Of a DNA stretch of 10,179 nucleotides, positions 1-6,961 are shown in pieces. The first letter of the stretch is position 1. Each line of letters starts with the position of its first letter. The translations under genes were made by a program, and so were the position numbers. This stretch comes from Desulfocapsa sp. (GTDB taxonomy: Bacteria > Desulfobacterota > Desulfobulbia > Desulfobulbales > Desulfocapsaceae): the NCBI GenBank assembly GCA_020717935.1, contig DYDK01000047.1, forward strand, positions 1 through 10,179. Direction: 5' to 3'. The notes under the pieces are model-generated. The model was given only the letters and a program-made list of their open reading frames with translations. It had not been told where the DNA came from and searched no databases.

Positions 1-76
1 AAGATGACTGAAAAGACCAGCAAGACGGGATGATTTATTCTTGCCGAGGCCCTAAAGCAATATCTGGAGGAAAAAC

Positions 77-298
77 ATGGCTAATTATCATTTCGTTGTC
101 TGCGTAAACAACATAGGGTATGAAGTGTCATTAGAACCACGCAAACTATATCAAATTTTACCTGACCCGGAGGCGGCAAAACACCATCAGGTATGTATTA
201 TTGACGAATCAGGAGATGATTATCTCTACCCAGAATTACTGTTTGTAGATGTGCCTCTTCCTGCGTGGGTTGCGGAGCAGGTTGCGCATGTTTCCTAA
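77..298 (+). CDS. Small conserved-looking acidic protein, function unknown (73 aa)
   Basis: I cannot assign a function. The gene has a strong Shine-Dalgarno sequence (GGAGG at 66-70, six bases before the ATG), which supports it as real. The product has no signal peptide or membrane segment and is probably a compact cytosolic protein. Its centre (about residues 42-55) reads IIDESGDDYLYPEL, and I recall small proteobacterial hypothetical proteins with a similar DESG-(E/D)-DYLYP core, though I cannot check this. The N-terminal part (residues 4-30) alternates hydrophobic and polar residues like beta strands. It lies 136 bp upstream of argH on the same strand, so it may be cotranscribed with it, but the gap leaves room for a separate argH promoter. 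The gene is more AT-rich than argH. Confidence 0.8.
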   Translation: MANYHFVVCVNNIGYEVSLEPRKLYQILPDPEAAKHHQVCIIDESGDDYLYPELLFVDVPLPAWVAEQVAHVS

Positions 299-356
299 TA
301 CATTTTCTAATGAATTATGAAATATCGCTATTTTGAGTGAAGTAAAAGCGGCTTTT

Positions 357-376
357 CGTGCCAAATGCGTGGCATG
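357..376 (+). other. Small hairpin in the leader between the 73-aa gene and argH
   Basis: The 136-bp gap 299-434 holds a short inverted repeat, TGCCA (359-363) and TGGCA (370-374), with a six-base loop. It extends by two further pairs, one of them G-T. Just upstream is the odd palindrome AAAAGC-G-GCTTTT (344-356). Neither is followed by a clear T-run, so a terminator is doubtful. A -10-like TATACT lies at 412-417 without a convincing -35 box and would place transcription only about ten bases before the argH start. Nothing else is visible in the gap. Confidence 0.25.
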
Positions 377-434
377 AGACTCTGCTCGTAGCCCCCTACA
401 AAAGAATCAAATATACTATAAAAAAGAGTTTTCC

Positions 435-1820
435 ATGTCAGATAAACTTTGGGGCGGGCGGTTTGCCGGAGCGACAGCCGCTTCGGTGGAGGCCTTTACC
501 GCCTCTATTCATTACGATTCCCGCCTGTATAAGTACGACATTGCGGGCAGTTGGGCCCATGCCACCATGCTGGCCGCCAATGGCCTGCTCACTGACGATG
601 AATTGGAGGCCATTGTCACTGGCCTTGTTGCCATTGAATCTGAGATCGAAGCGGGTTCATTCTCGTTTCGTCAGGATTTGGAAGATATTCACATGAATAT
701 CGAAAAGTCGCTGGTAGAACGAATCGGAGCCGCCGGAGCCAGGTTGCACAGTGCCCGCAGTCGTAACGATCAGGTGGCCCTTGATCTGCGCCTCTACCTG
801 CGTGATGAATGCGATCATCTCACCCATTTACTGACAGCGGTACAGAAGGCCTTTGTAGTTCTGGCCCGCAGCTATTTAGGGCAGGTAATGCCTGGTTATA
901 CCCATCTGCAACGAGCCCAGCCCGTGCTGCTCTCCCATCATCTGCTGGCCTATTATGAAATGTTTGGCCGTGATAGCGAGCGATTGGCCGATTGCCGCAA
1001 ACGCATCAATATCATGCCCTTGGGGGTAGCAGCTTTGGCTGGCACCGGCCTGCCCATTGATCGACAACATGTCGCTGATCTCCTTGGCTTTCCAGTTATT
1101 ACTGCCAACTCGATGGACACCACCGGCGATCGTGATTTTGCCATCGAGTTTGTCAGTTGTTGCACCCTGATTCAGATTCATCTCTCTCGGCTTTCCGAAG
1201 AGCTGGTGCTGTGGAGCAGCCAGGAATTTTCTTTTGTCACCATTGCCGACCGTTTCTGTACGGGTTCATCCATCATGCCGCAAAAGAAGAATCCGGATAT
1301 CCCCGAACTTATCCGTGGCAAGACCGGACGGGTGGTAGGCAGTCTCATGGCCCTGTGCACCCTGATGAAAGGATTGCCGCTCACCTATAATCGTGATCTG
1401 CAGGAAGATAAAGAACAGGTTTTTGATGCGGTGGATACAGTTTCGGCATCTCTTGCCATCACTGCCGAGTTGCTGGCAAACCTGCAATTCAACACCGAGC
1501 GGATGGAAAAAGCGACTCGTACCGGCTTCCTGACTGCCACTGATCTTGCCGACTATCTGGTATTAAAAAATGTGCCCTTCCGTGAAGCCCACGGTATCGT
1601 GGGCCGAGCAGTGGCTTTCTGTATTGAAAAAGGTCTCGAACTTGTTGAGTTAACCATTGAAGAATTGCGGCAATTCTCTTCGGTGATTGATAAAGATGTT
1701 TTTGAGGTATTGAGCATACAGGGTTCTGTCAACAGCCGGATTTCTGCCGGCGGAACAGCACAACAACGAGTGGAAGAGGCCCTTGATTTAGCTGAACTCA
1801 ACATGGGGATAAAGTCATGA
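435..1820 (+). CDS. argH: Argininosuccinate lyase
   Basis: Cytosolic homotetrameric enzyme that cleaves argininosuccinate to arginine and fumarate, the last step of arginine synthesis. The 461 residues match the usual family length (about 455-470). The start MSDKLWGGRF is typical of ArgH. The family signature GSSIMPQKKNPD is at residues 277-288 and carries the catalytic-loop serines (278-279). SARSRNDQVALDLRL (106-120) and GYTHLQRAQP (154-163, with the active-site His157) are the other two conserved blocks of the fumarase/aspartase superfamily. One small variation is SARSRNDQ where many homologues have TGRSRNDQ. The ATG at 435 is preceded by a modest GAG (426-428). The stop overlaps the lipoprotein start by 4 bp (ATGA), so the two genes are probably translationally coupled. 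No frame damage is visible. Confidence 0.98.
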   Translation: MSDKLWGGRFAGATAASVEAFTASIHYDSRLYKYDIAGSWAHATMLAANGLLTDDELEAIVTGLVAIESEIEAGSFSFRQDLEDIHMNIEKSLVERIGAAGARLHSARSRNDQVALDLRLYLRDECDHLTHLLTAVQKAFVVLARSYLGQVMPGYTHLQRAQPVLLSHHLLAYYEMFGRDSERLADCRKRINIMPLGVAALAGTGLPIDRQHVADLLGFPVITANSMDTTGDRDFAIEFVSCCTLIQIHLSRLSEELVLWSSQEFSFVTIADRFCTGSSIMPQKKNPDIPELIRGKTGRVVGSLMALCTLMKGLPLTYNRDLQEDKEQVFDAVDTVSASLAITAELLANLQFNTERMEKATRTGFLTATDLADYLVLKNVPFREAHGIVGRAVAFCIEKGLELVELTIEELRQFSSVIDKDVFEVLSIQGSVNSRISAGGTAQQRVEEALDLAELNMGIKS

Positions 1821-2881
1821 AGATTGCTTTTGGAGCAGAGAAGGCCCAACGAATGGGGATGCTGTTACTTACCGGAACCTTGTTTTTAGGAGGTTGCGGT
1901 TATAAAACCCTACCGGTTCCCCCGGACAGCATTGTACCCAAGCCCATTGAGGATTTACGCTATTCAGTGGACGAAAAGGGAGTAACACTCACTTGGTCAT
2001 ATCCTCTTGAGACTGTGAAGGAAACGGATCTTACCAATATCGCCTCTTTTGAGGTATATCGAGCCGTGGTTTCCCCAGGCAGTTATTGTCCCACCTGTCC
2101 CATTGCCTTTGGTGAGCCCATCGTCGTTCCAGGCGGGATGGTCAGTGCTGAGGAAAGACAAAAAGGACACTACGAGTCGGCCCTTTTGCGGTCTGGCGAA
2201 AAGTATTTCTTCAAGGTGCGATCTCGTACCAGTTGGTGGGCGGCCAGCCCTGATTCCAATATCGTCACCTTTGTCTGGCACATGCCGGCCAAGGCACCGG
2301 AGGGAGTCGCAGCCGAGGGTGGGGATCGCTCTGTCCGCTTGCAATGGCAACCGACCAAACAGCTCATGGATGGCCAAGCCCTTGACATGCCGGTGCAGTA
2401 CCAGGTATCATGCAGTGTTGACGGCAAGAGTTTTAATGCCATCGGTGCGGCTGGCACCGAGACTGCATATACCGATGCTACCGTGCAGAATGGGCAAAAG
2501 TATTTTTATCGGGTTCAAGCTGTGTTGCAAGTTAATGAAACGGCCCTCGGTGGTAACAACAGTGAAGTCGTGACCGCAGTGCCGGTGGACCTGACAGCCC
2601 CGGAGACCCCGACCGGAGTAACGGTAATTAGCACGGGGAACGGGGTCAAGATATTCTGGGACAAGGTTGCTGCCAATGATCTTCAAGGCTATTTCGTCTA
2701 TCGACGAGCCCAGGATCAAAAGAAAAAAGAACGGATTGGAGTCGTTGAGGCTGCTTATAACATTTTTGAAGTCGTGAAAGTTCCGGCTGGCAGTGCCTTT
2801 GTATATTCGGTAACGGCCTATGACAGCATGAAACCGGCCAACGAAAGCAAACCCTCGACTGAAGTTATGGTGCGCCCGTAA
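1817..2881 (+). CDS. Lipoprotein with three fibronectin type III-like repeats and LptM-like N-terminus
   Basis: Predicted lipoprotein of 354 residues. A hydrophobic stretch (about 14-23) leads into the lipobox L-G-G-C with lipidated Cys27. Residue +2 is Gly, not Asp, which in enterobacterial rules favours outer-membrane sorting. The mature N-terminus CGYKTLPVPP (27-36) recalls the CGxKGPLxxP start of LptM (YifL). The remainder looks like three beta-sandwich repeats of about 100 residues: roughly 42-155, 158-256 and 260-353. Each has the fibronectin III pattern of an early LTW/LQW/IFW strand and a later F-x-V/Y-x-V strand. The first contains a CPTC pair (91-94) that could form a disulfide. The ATG overlaps the argH stop by 4 bp, with a purine-rich GGGGAT (1805-1810) upstream. 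The precise role is unknown; envelope protein or peptidoglycan interaction is plausible. The following gene is separated by 83 bp. Confidence 0.88.
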   Translation: MKIAFGAEKAQRMGMLLLTGTLFLGGCGYKTLPVPPDSIVPKPIEDLRYSVDEKGVTLTWSYPLETVKETDLTNIASFEVYRAVVSPGSYCPTCPIAFGEPIVVPGGMVSAEERQKGHYESALLRSGEKYFFKVRSRTSWWAASPDSNIVTFVWHMPAKAPEGVAAEGGDRSVRLQWQPTKQLMDGQALDMPVQYQVSCSVDGKSFNAIGAAGTETAYTDATVQNGQKYFYRVQAVLQVNETALGGNNSEVVTAVPVDLTAPETPTGVTVISTGNGVKIFWDKVAANDLQGYFVYRRAQDQKKKERIGVVEAAYNIFEVVKVPAGSAFVYSVTAYDSMKPANESKPSTEVMVRP

Positions 2882-2925
2882 GGAATGTATAGATATACTG
2901 TTGAATAATCAAAGAAGCTTGACTG

Positions 2926-2953
2926 TTTTTTTACTTAAATTTTTTTACTTAAA
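2926..2953 (+). repeat. Perfect 14-bp tandem duplication abutting a ribosome binding site
   Basis: The 14-bp unit TTTTTTTACTTAAA occurs twice in tandem with no mismatch (2926-2939 and 2940-2953). The second copy runs directly into the AAGG of the ribosome binding site of the secreted-protein gene, whose ATG is at 2965. A -35-like TTGACT (2919-2924) lies just before the first copy. The only -10-like match at tolerable spacing is TTTACT (2944-2949, spacer 19), inside the second copy, so a promoter reading is possible but weak. Copy-number change here would alter promoter spacing. Confidence 0.7.
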
Positions 2954-2964
2954 AAGGATTCAAA

Positions 2965-3573
2965 ATGAAAAAGATTCTCAAGGGTTTCTGTATAGCCACT
3001 GTAGTATTATTTGCTGTATCGGCATCGGCACAAGACAAGGTGGTAGTAGTGCCCTTGGGTAGTGGAGCTAAGGCAAGTCCATCTGGCGATTCTTGGATAA
3101 GGATTTACGACAATAATGATGTATTTATTGGGTATTCATTCGACGGGCACTCCGTTATAAATGCCAAAAAATACTTTACTTCTATATCTTATGATAGCTC
3201 AAGCAAAACATGTTCCTACCAATATGTAAATATGACCAGTGCTTATTTCTATTCTGCAGACTGCTCTGGCAGCCTGTATGGAAGCACAGATTATCAAGCA
3301 TTACCATTTTATGGACCAGGACGGGTAGCAACCTACAGAAATACTACACATGTTTATATTCCTTTGAATGCTACGCCTGTATCGATACCAACTGGTGCAA
3401 CTATATCCACTTGGCTCCCTTGGAGCCCCGAAACATGTGAAATGACTGTATTAACCGAGCCAAAAGAGCTCATTCAATTTTTACCTAATGATCCGACCGT
3501 AACAGGATTTCCAAATCCAAATACAATAGCAATGCCGTTAAAAGCTGTGTATACGCTTCCAACAACTCCTTAA
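2965..3573 (+). CDS. Small secreted protein, function unknown, AT-rich gene
   Basis: Protein of 202 residues with a clear Sec signal peptide: MKK, a hydrophobic core (about 8-20), then ASA-QD, so cleavage is likely after residue 22. The mature protein begins DKVVVVPLGS. I recall a similar (K)VVV(I/V)PL start in other Desulfobacterota secreted proteins, but cannot verify it. It is rich in Tyr, Ser and Thr, has three cysteines (83, 100, 158) and no catalytic motif I recognise. The start is supported by AAAAAGG (2951-2957). Base composition differs sharply: two sampled 60-base lines (3121 and 3181) are about 35% and 32% GC, against about 65% for a sampled dapB line (7081). Palindromic elements follow immediately, and its stop codon shares a base with the first. 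This suggests recent acquisition or fast turnover. A C-terminus shortened by the repeat is possible. Confidence 0.8.
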   Translation: MKKILKGFCIATVVLFAVSASAQDKVVVVPLGSGAKASPSGDSWIRIYDNNDVFIGYSFDGHSVINAKKYFTSISYDSSSKTCSYQYVNMTSAYFYSADCSGSLYGSTDYQALPFYGPGRVATYRNTTHVYIPLNATPVSIPTGATISTWLPWSPETCEMTVLTEPKELIQFLPNDPTVTGFPNPNTIAMPLKAVYTLPTTP

Positions 3574-3673
3574 TTCCAATTCGCTTTCAAGTTGATACAA
3601 CGCTAATGTGCCTTCCCTTATAAGTAACGGCAGAAAGGAGTTAGTTAGTCTCATCTTGAAAGCGAATTGGAAT
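3573..3673. repeat. About 101-bp element with 19-bp perfect terminal inverted repeats
   Basis: The left arm ATTCCAATTCGCTTTCAAG (3573-3591) is the exact reverse complement of 3655-3673. With one mismatch the arms extend to 23 bp (3573-3595 and 3651-3673). Internally CTAA (3603-3606) can pair with TTAG (3645-3648) and CCTT (3611-3614) with AAGG (3635-3638), so the whole element can fold as one long interrupted hairpin. Size and structure suit a MITE or REP-like non-autonomous element. No ORF of note is inside and I see no clear target-site duplication. The first base is the last base of the preceding gene's TAA stop. It may also act as a bidirectional terminator or mRNA stabiliser. Confidence 0.75.
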
Positions 3674-3699
3674 AAGACCATAGAGCACGCCAACTTTTC

Positions 3700-3734
3700 C
3701 TTCTTGTTCCCATGCGCCGCATGGGAACAAGAAG
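3700..3734. repeat. Perfect 17-bp-arm palindrome with 1-bp centre
   Basis: The arm CTTCTTGTTCCCATGCG (3700-3716) is the exact reverse complement of 3718-3734, with only C3717 between. As RNA it would form a stem of about 15 bp with a tight GC-rich loop. The core GTTCCCATGC/GCATGGGAAC resembles dispersed GTTCCCA...TGGGAAC palindromes that I recall from several bacterial genomes, but cannot confirm here. It lies 56 bp upstream of lysA and 26 bp after the 101-bp element. There is no T-run on either side, so it is not a standard intrinsic terminator. Confidence 0.75.
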
Positions 3735-3789
3735 CTCACATTTTAATCTGACAACATAGAACCATGACTAACACTTTATTGAGGCTGTT

Positions 3790-5046
3790 GTGAATCATTT
3801 TACATCCAGGAACGGGGAACTTTTTTGTGAGCAGGTGGCCGTAACTGATATTGCCCGGCAGGTGGGAACCCCTTTCTATCTCTATTCCAAGGCAACCCTC
3901 ACCCGCCATTTCCAGGCCTTTGATGCGGCCTTTGCCAGCATCAAACATCTGACCTGTTTTGCAGTGAAGAGCTGTTCCAACATTGCCATCCTCAATCTCT
4001 TTGCCGGACTTGGCGGCGGGGCTGATATTGTCTCCGGCGGGGAATTGTACCGGACTTTGCGGGCTGGCGTTGATCCCCAGCGCATCATCTATTCGGGAGT
4101 GGGCAAGACCGAAGCCGAGTTACGCTATGCCATAGAGTCTCAAATTCTACTTTTCAATATCGAATCTGGTCAGGAACTTGAACGCCTTCAGCGAGTGGCA
4201 GCCTCCATGGGAGTGACGGCTCCGGTCTCTTTTCGCATCAATCCAGATGTAGATCCTCAAACCCATGCCTACATATCTACGGGTCTTGCTAAGAACAAAT
4301 TCGGCATTCCCATTGCCGAGGCCCTTGCCCTTTACCTTCAGGCTGAAGGCATGGAGCATATTGCGGTTAAAGGAGTAAGCTGTCATATCGGTTCACAGTT
4401 GACCCTGATTGCTCCCTTTATCGAGGCTCTGCACAAGATCAAGATCTTTGTGGAAAAACTGGCCGACAATGGGATTGTTATTCAATATATTGATCTCGGC
4501 GGCGGCGTGGGGATCACCTATGATGCCGAGCAACCACCTCATCCTCAGGAATATGGCGAGGCAATCATCAAAGAATTACAAGGGGTTGACGCCATACTTA
4601 TTCTTGAACCTGGTCGTGTTCTGGTCGGCAATGCCGGAATTCTGGTGACAGAGGTCCAATATACGAAAACCAACCAAGGGATTGATAAAGCAAAGAAATT
4701 TGTAGTGGTGGATGCAGCCATGAATGACCTGACCCGCCCCAGTCTGTACGGGGCCTATCATGCCATTGTTCCGGTTCGTAATACCGGTGCGGCCCATGAA
4801 GTTGTTGATATTGTCGGGCCGATCTGTGAGACGGGTGATTTTCTGGCCAAGGATCGGGAATTGCCAGTGGTCGAGCAGGGGGATCTGCTGGCGGTTATGA
4901 GTGCAGGGGCCTATGGTTTCAGCATGTCCTCCAACTATAATTCCCGCCCGCGAGTGGCCGAGGTATTAGTGGATGGTGAGCATTTCCATATCATTCGCCA
5001 AAGGGAAACCTTTCCCGATCTGGTCACGGGTGAACAGATTCCATGA
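3790..5046 (+). CDS. lysA: Diaminopimelate decarboxylase (GTG start)
   Basis: PLP-dependent cytosolic enzyme that decarboxylates meso-diaminopimelate to L-lysine, the last step of lysine synthesis. The 418 residues are of normal length. Fold type III alanine racemase-like barrel: the PLP lysine is Lys60 in CFAVKSCSN, and His199 is in SCHIGSQ. The glycine loop GGGVG (237-241) and EPGR (273-276) bind the cofactor phosphate. ICETGD (345-350) holds the active-site Cys346, and AGAYGFSMSSNYNSRPR (372-388) is the C-terminal signature. The GTG at 3790 is chosen because GAGG (3781-3784) sits five bases upstream and the protein then has the usual N-terminal length. The stop overlaps dapF by 4 bp. The upstream 216 bp hold two palindromic elements, so it probably needs its own promoter; CTGACA (3748-3753) is -35-like but lacks a good -10. 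Confidence 0.97.
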   Translation: MNHFTSRNGELFCEQVAVTDIARQVGTPFYLYSKATLTRHFQAFDAAFASIKHLTCFAVKSCSNIAILNLFAGLGGGADIVSGGELYRTLRAGVDPQRIIYSGVGKTEAELRYAIESQILLFNIESGQELERLQRVAASMGVTAPVSFRINPDVDPQTHAYISTGLAKNKFGIPIAEALALYLQAEGMEHIAVKGVSCHIGSQLTLIAPFIEALHKIKIFVEKLADNGIVIQYIDLGGGVGITYDAEQPPHPQEYGEAIIKELQGVDAILILEPGRVLVGNAGILVTEVQYTKTNQGIDKAKKFVVVDAAMNDLTRPSLYGAYHAIVPVRNTGAAHEVVDIVGPICETGDFLAKDRELPVVEQGDLLAVMSAGAYGFSMSSNYNSRPRVAEVLVDGEHFHIIRQRETFPDLVTGEQIP

Positions 5047-5912
5047 ATAATTCTGCTACCCTCATGAACATTGATTTTCCCATTTCCTTTACCAAAATGA
5101 GTGGGGCGGGCAATGATTTTATTATCATTGATCATCGTGCGCCCCTCATTCCCATGGAATATCAGCCGGAATTTGTGAAAAAAGTCTGTCGGCGCTCATT
5201 TTCGGTGGGGGCCGATGGTCTGATTTTCATCGAGAACACCGACAAGACAGCAATTGCTGATTTTCGGTGGCGTTTTTATAATGCCGATGGCTCGGTAGCC
5301 GAGATGTGCGGAAACGGGGCGCGGTGTGCAGCTCGTTTTGCCTATACCCACGGTATTGCCGATGCCAGCATGTCCTTTGAAACTCTGGCCGGTGTCATTG
5401 AGGCACAAGTCCATAGTGATGATACCGTCCAATTACGGATGACTTCCCCTCATGATTTCAGGACAGAACTGAAGCTTATCCTTGATGGCCGAGAAAGAAG
5501 CCTGTCCTTTGTCAATACCGGAGTGCCCCATGCGGTGCTGTTCATGGACGCAGACGAGCACATTCCGGTGGTTGAATGGGGGAAAACCATCCGCTTTCAT
5601 CCCCTGTTTCAACCAGCGGGTACCAATGTCAATTTCGTGCAGAAGGTCGGTGAAGATACCATCAAGGTTCGTACTTACGAGCGAGGGGTAGAGGATGAGA
5701 CTATGGCCTGCGGCACGGGCGCTGTGGCTTCAGCACTTGTGGCGACCATAAATGGACTGGCCGTCTCCCCTGTGCAGATTATCACCTCTGGCGGCGAATA
5801 CCTGACCATAACCTTTGATTTACAGGCAGGTCCCCAGGCGAAGGATGTCTTCCTGCAAGGGCCGGCCCGCATTGTGTATAACGGAAAATTAACCGCAGAA
5901 TCTTTGTGTTGA
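5043..5912 (+). CDS. dapF: Diaminopimelate epimerase
   Basis: Cofactor-independent epimerase converting LL- to meso-diaminopimelate, which supplies both LysA and peptidoglycan cross-linking. The two catalytic cysteines are visible: Cys89 in EMCGNGARC (the PROSITE-type block) and Cys223 in MACGTGA. FTKMSGAGNDF (16-26), VGADGL (55-60) and GTNVNFV (193-199) are further family blocks. At 289 residues it is slightly long. Most homologues begin close to FTKMxGxGNDF, so about 14 extra N-terminal residues are present if the overlapping ATG at 5043 is used. Met8 (5064) is an alternative, but it has no better ribosome binding site, whereas the ATGA overlap with lysA favours 5043 by translational coupling. 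dapA follows after 72 bp. Confidence 0.97.
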   Translation: MNNSATLMNIDFPISFTKMSGAGNDFIIIDHRAPLIPMEYQPEFVKKVCRRSFSVGADGLIFIENTDKTAIADFRWRFYNADGSVAEMCGNGARCAARFAYTHGIADASMSFETLAGVIEAQVHSDDTVQLRMTSPHDFRTELKLILDGRERSLSFVNTGVPHAVLFMDADEHIPVVEWGKTIRFHPLFQPAGTNVNFVQKVGEDTIKVRTYERGVEDETMACGTGAVASALVATINGLAVSPVQIITSGGEYLTITFDLQAGPQAKDVFLQGPARIVYNGKLTAESLC

Positions 5913-5936
5913 ACAACAACACACGCCCTTCTGTGT
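5905..5936 (+). other. Two mutually exclusive small hairpins at the dapF end
   Basis: TGTGTTG (5905-5911, containing part of the dapF stop codon) pairs perfectly with CAACACA (5917-5923) across a five-base loop. The overlapping ACACA (5919-5923) can instead pair with TGTGT (5932-5936). No T-run follows, so this is not a clear terminator. Further down, AAAATAT (5941-5947) and ATATTTT (5966-5972) form an AT-only pair right before the dapA ribosome binding site. A regulatory role is only a possibility. Confidence 0.25.
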
Positions 5937-5984
5937 CGCAAAAATATCCTTTGGGAATGCTTCAAATATTTTAAGGAGAACGAC

Positions 5985-6866
5985 ATGAAAAAATACTACG
6001 GTGCCATTGTGGCCATTGTCACCCCGTTCGTAGATGGGAAAGTGGATGAGCAAGGGCTGATTGATCTCATTGAATTTCAGATTGCCGCTGGCACCCACGG
6101 CATTGTGCCCTGCGGCACCACCGGCGAATCGGCCACCCTCGATTTTGATGAACATAAACGGGTCATTGAACTGACCGTTAAGACGGTTGCCGGTCGAGTG
6201 CCGGTTATTGCAGGAACCGGTGCCAATAATACCAAAGAAGCCATCGAACTGACGGCCAGTGCCAAGGCCAGTGGGGCCGATGCGGTTTTATCCGTCACCC
6301 CCTATTATAATAAACCCAGCCAGGAAGGCCTGTATCAGCATTTCAAGGCCATCGCCGAGGCCGTGAAGATCCCGATGTTTTTATACAATGTACCGGGACG
6401 AACGGCCATCAATATGCTGCCGGAAACAGTGGCCCGTCTGGCCACCGTCAAAAACATCATCGGCATTAAAGAGGCCTGCGGCAGTCTGCAACAGATCAGT
6501 GACATCATCCGCCTTTGTCCTTCAAAATTTATCGTCCTTTCCGGCGATGATTTTACCTCTATGCCAACCGTTCTCATTGGCGGCAAGGGGGTTATTTCCG
6601 TGACCTCCAATGTCGAGCCCAAAGGAATGGCCGATCTGATGGAGGCCGCTTTGGCTGGCGACCTGAAAAAAGCCAATAAAATCCACTATCGCCTGTTCCC
6701 GCTGATGAACGCCATGTTCTGCGCCCCCAATCCGGTGCCCGCCAAAAAAGGAGTGGAGCTGATGGGTAAAATAAAAGACGGACTGCCGCGATTGCCCTTA
6801 TCAGCCATTGATGATGCGGCCCTCGCCAAGTTGACGGCGGCCATGAAAGATGCCGGATTGATATAA
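5985..6866 (+). CDS. dapA: 4-hydroxy-tetrahydrodipicolinate synthase
   Basis: Condenses pyruvate with aspartate semialdehyde, the committed step of the diaminopimelate/lysine branch; a cytosolic (beta/alpha)8-barrel tetramer. The 293 residues match the family (about 290-300). The Schiff-base lysine is Lys162 in GIKEACG. GTTGES (44-49) is the pyruvate carboxylate loop, Tyr134 in LYNVPGRT and Thr45 form the proton relay, and Arg139 is in the same block. YYNKPSQEG (107-115) is also typical. The strong ribosome binding site AAGGAG (5973-5978) fixes the ATG at 5985. In many bacteria this enzyme is inhibited by lysine; I cannot judge that from the sequence. It lies between dapF and dapB in one direction, and a repeat element follows its stop. 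Confidence 0.98.
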   Translation: MKKYYGAIVAIVTPFVDGKVDEQGLIDLIEFQIAAGTHGIVPCGTTGESATLDFDEHKRVIELTVKTVAGRVPVIAGTGANNTKEAIELTASAKASGADAVLSVTPYYNKPSQEGLYQHFKAIAEAVKIPMFLYNVPGRTAINMLPETVARLATVKNIIGIKEACGSLQQISDIIRLCPSKFIVLSGDDFTSMPTVLIGGKGVISVTSNVEPKGMADLMEAALAGDLKKANKIHYRLFPLMNAMFCAPNPVPAKKGVELMGKIKDGLPRLPLSAIDDAALAKLTAAMKDAGLI

Positions 6867-6872
6867 GCCACT

Positions 6873-6961
6873 GTTACAAAATGGCCTCACCAACTTATTG
6901 AGCTGGGTGGCATAAGGATCCGTAACAAAATGAAAATGAAGGCAATGTTATTTTGTAACGG
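6873..6961. repeat. Inverted-repeat element between dapA and dapB
   Basis: The motif GTTACAAAAT or its near copy occurs three times. It is at 6873-6882, as CCGTAACAAAAT at 6920-6931, and as the reverse complement ATTTTGTAACGG at 6950-6961. The last two form a perfect 12-bp inverted repeat with an 18-base spacer, and a G-T plus an A-T pair can extend the stem. The first and last form an outer 10-bp inverted repeat. Between them CACC (6888-6891) can pair with GGTG (6906-6909). This gives a compact two-stem module of about 90 bp, typical of REP/MITE-like intergenic repeats. It fills most of the 136-bp dapA-dapB gap and could terminate or attenuate transcription, although no T-run follows. Confidence 0.65.

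Noticed and set aside
1..76. Possible 3' end of an upstream gene (frame 1 reads KMTEKTSKTG then stop at 31-33)
   Set aside because: Ten codons are too few to support a gene, and the residues match no family end I recognise.
358..696. 112-codon + strand frame overlapping the argH start
   Set aside because: It is in another frame over the conserved ArgH N-terminus, has no ribosome binding site, and its protein looks like frame-shifted argH.
1997..2377. 126-codon minus-strand frame and a 174-codon + strand frame inside the lipoprotein gene
   Set aside because: Both are shadows of the fibronectin-repeat gene, with no ribosome binding site or recognisable motif.
3574..3789. CRISPR array or tRNA in the lysA leader
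   Set aside because: The two palindromes differ from each other, there is no repeat-spacer periodicity, and no cloverleaf can be drawn.
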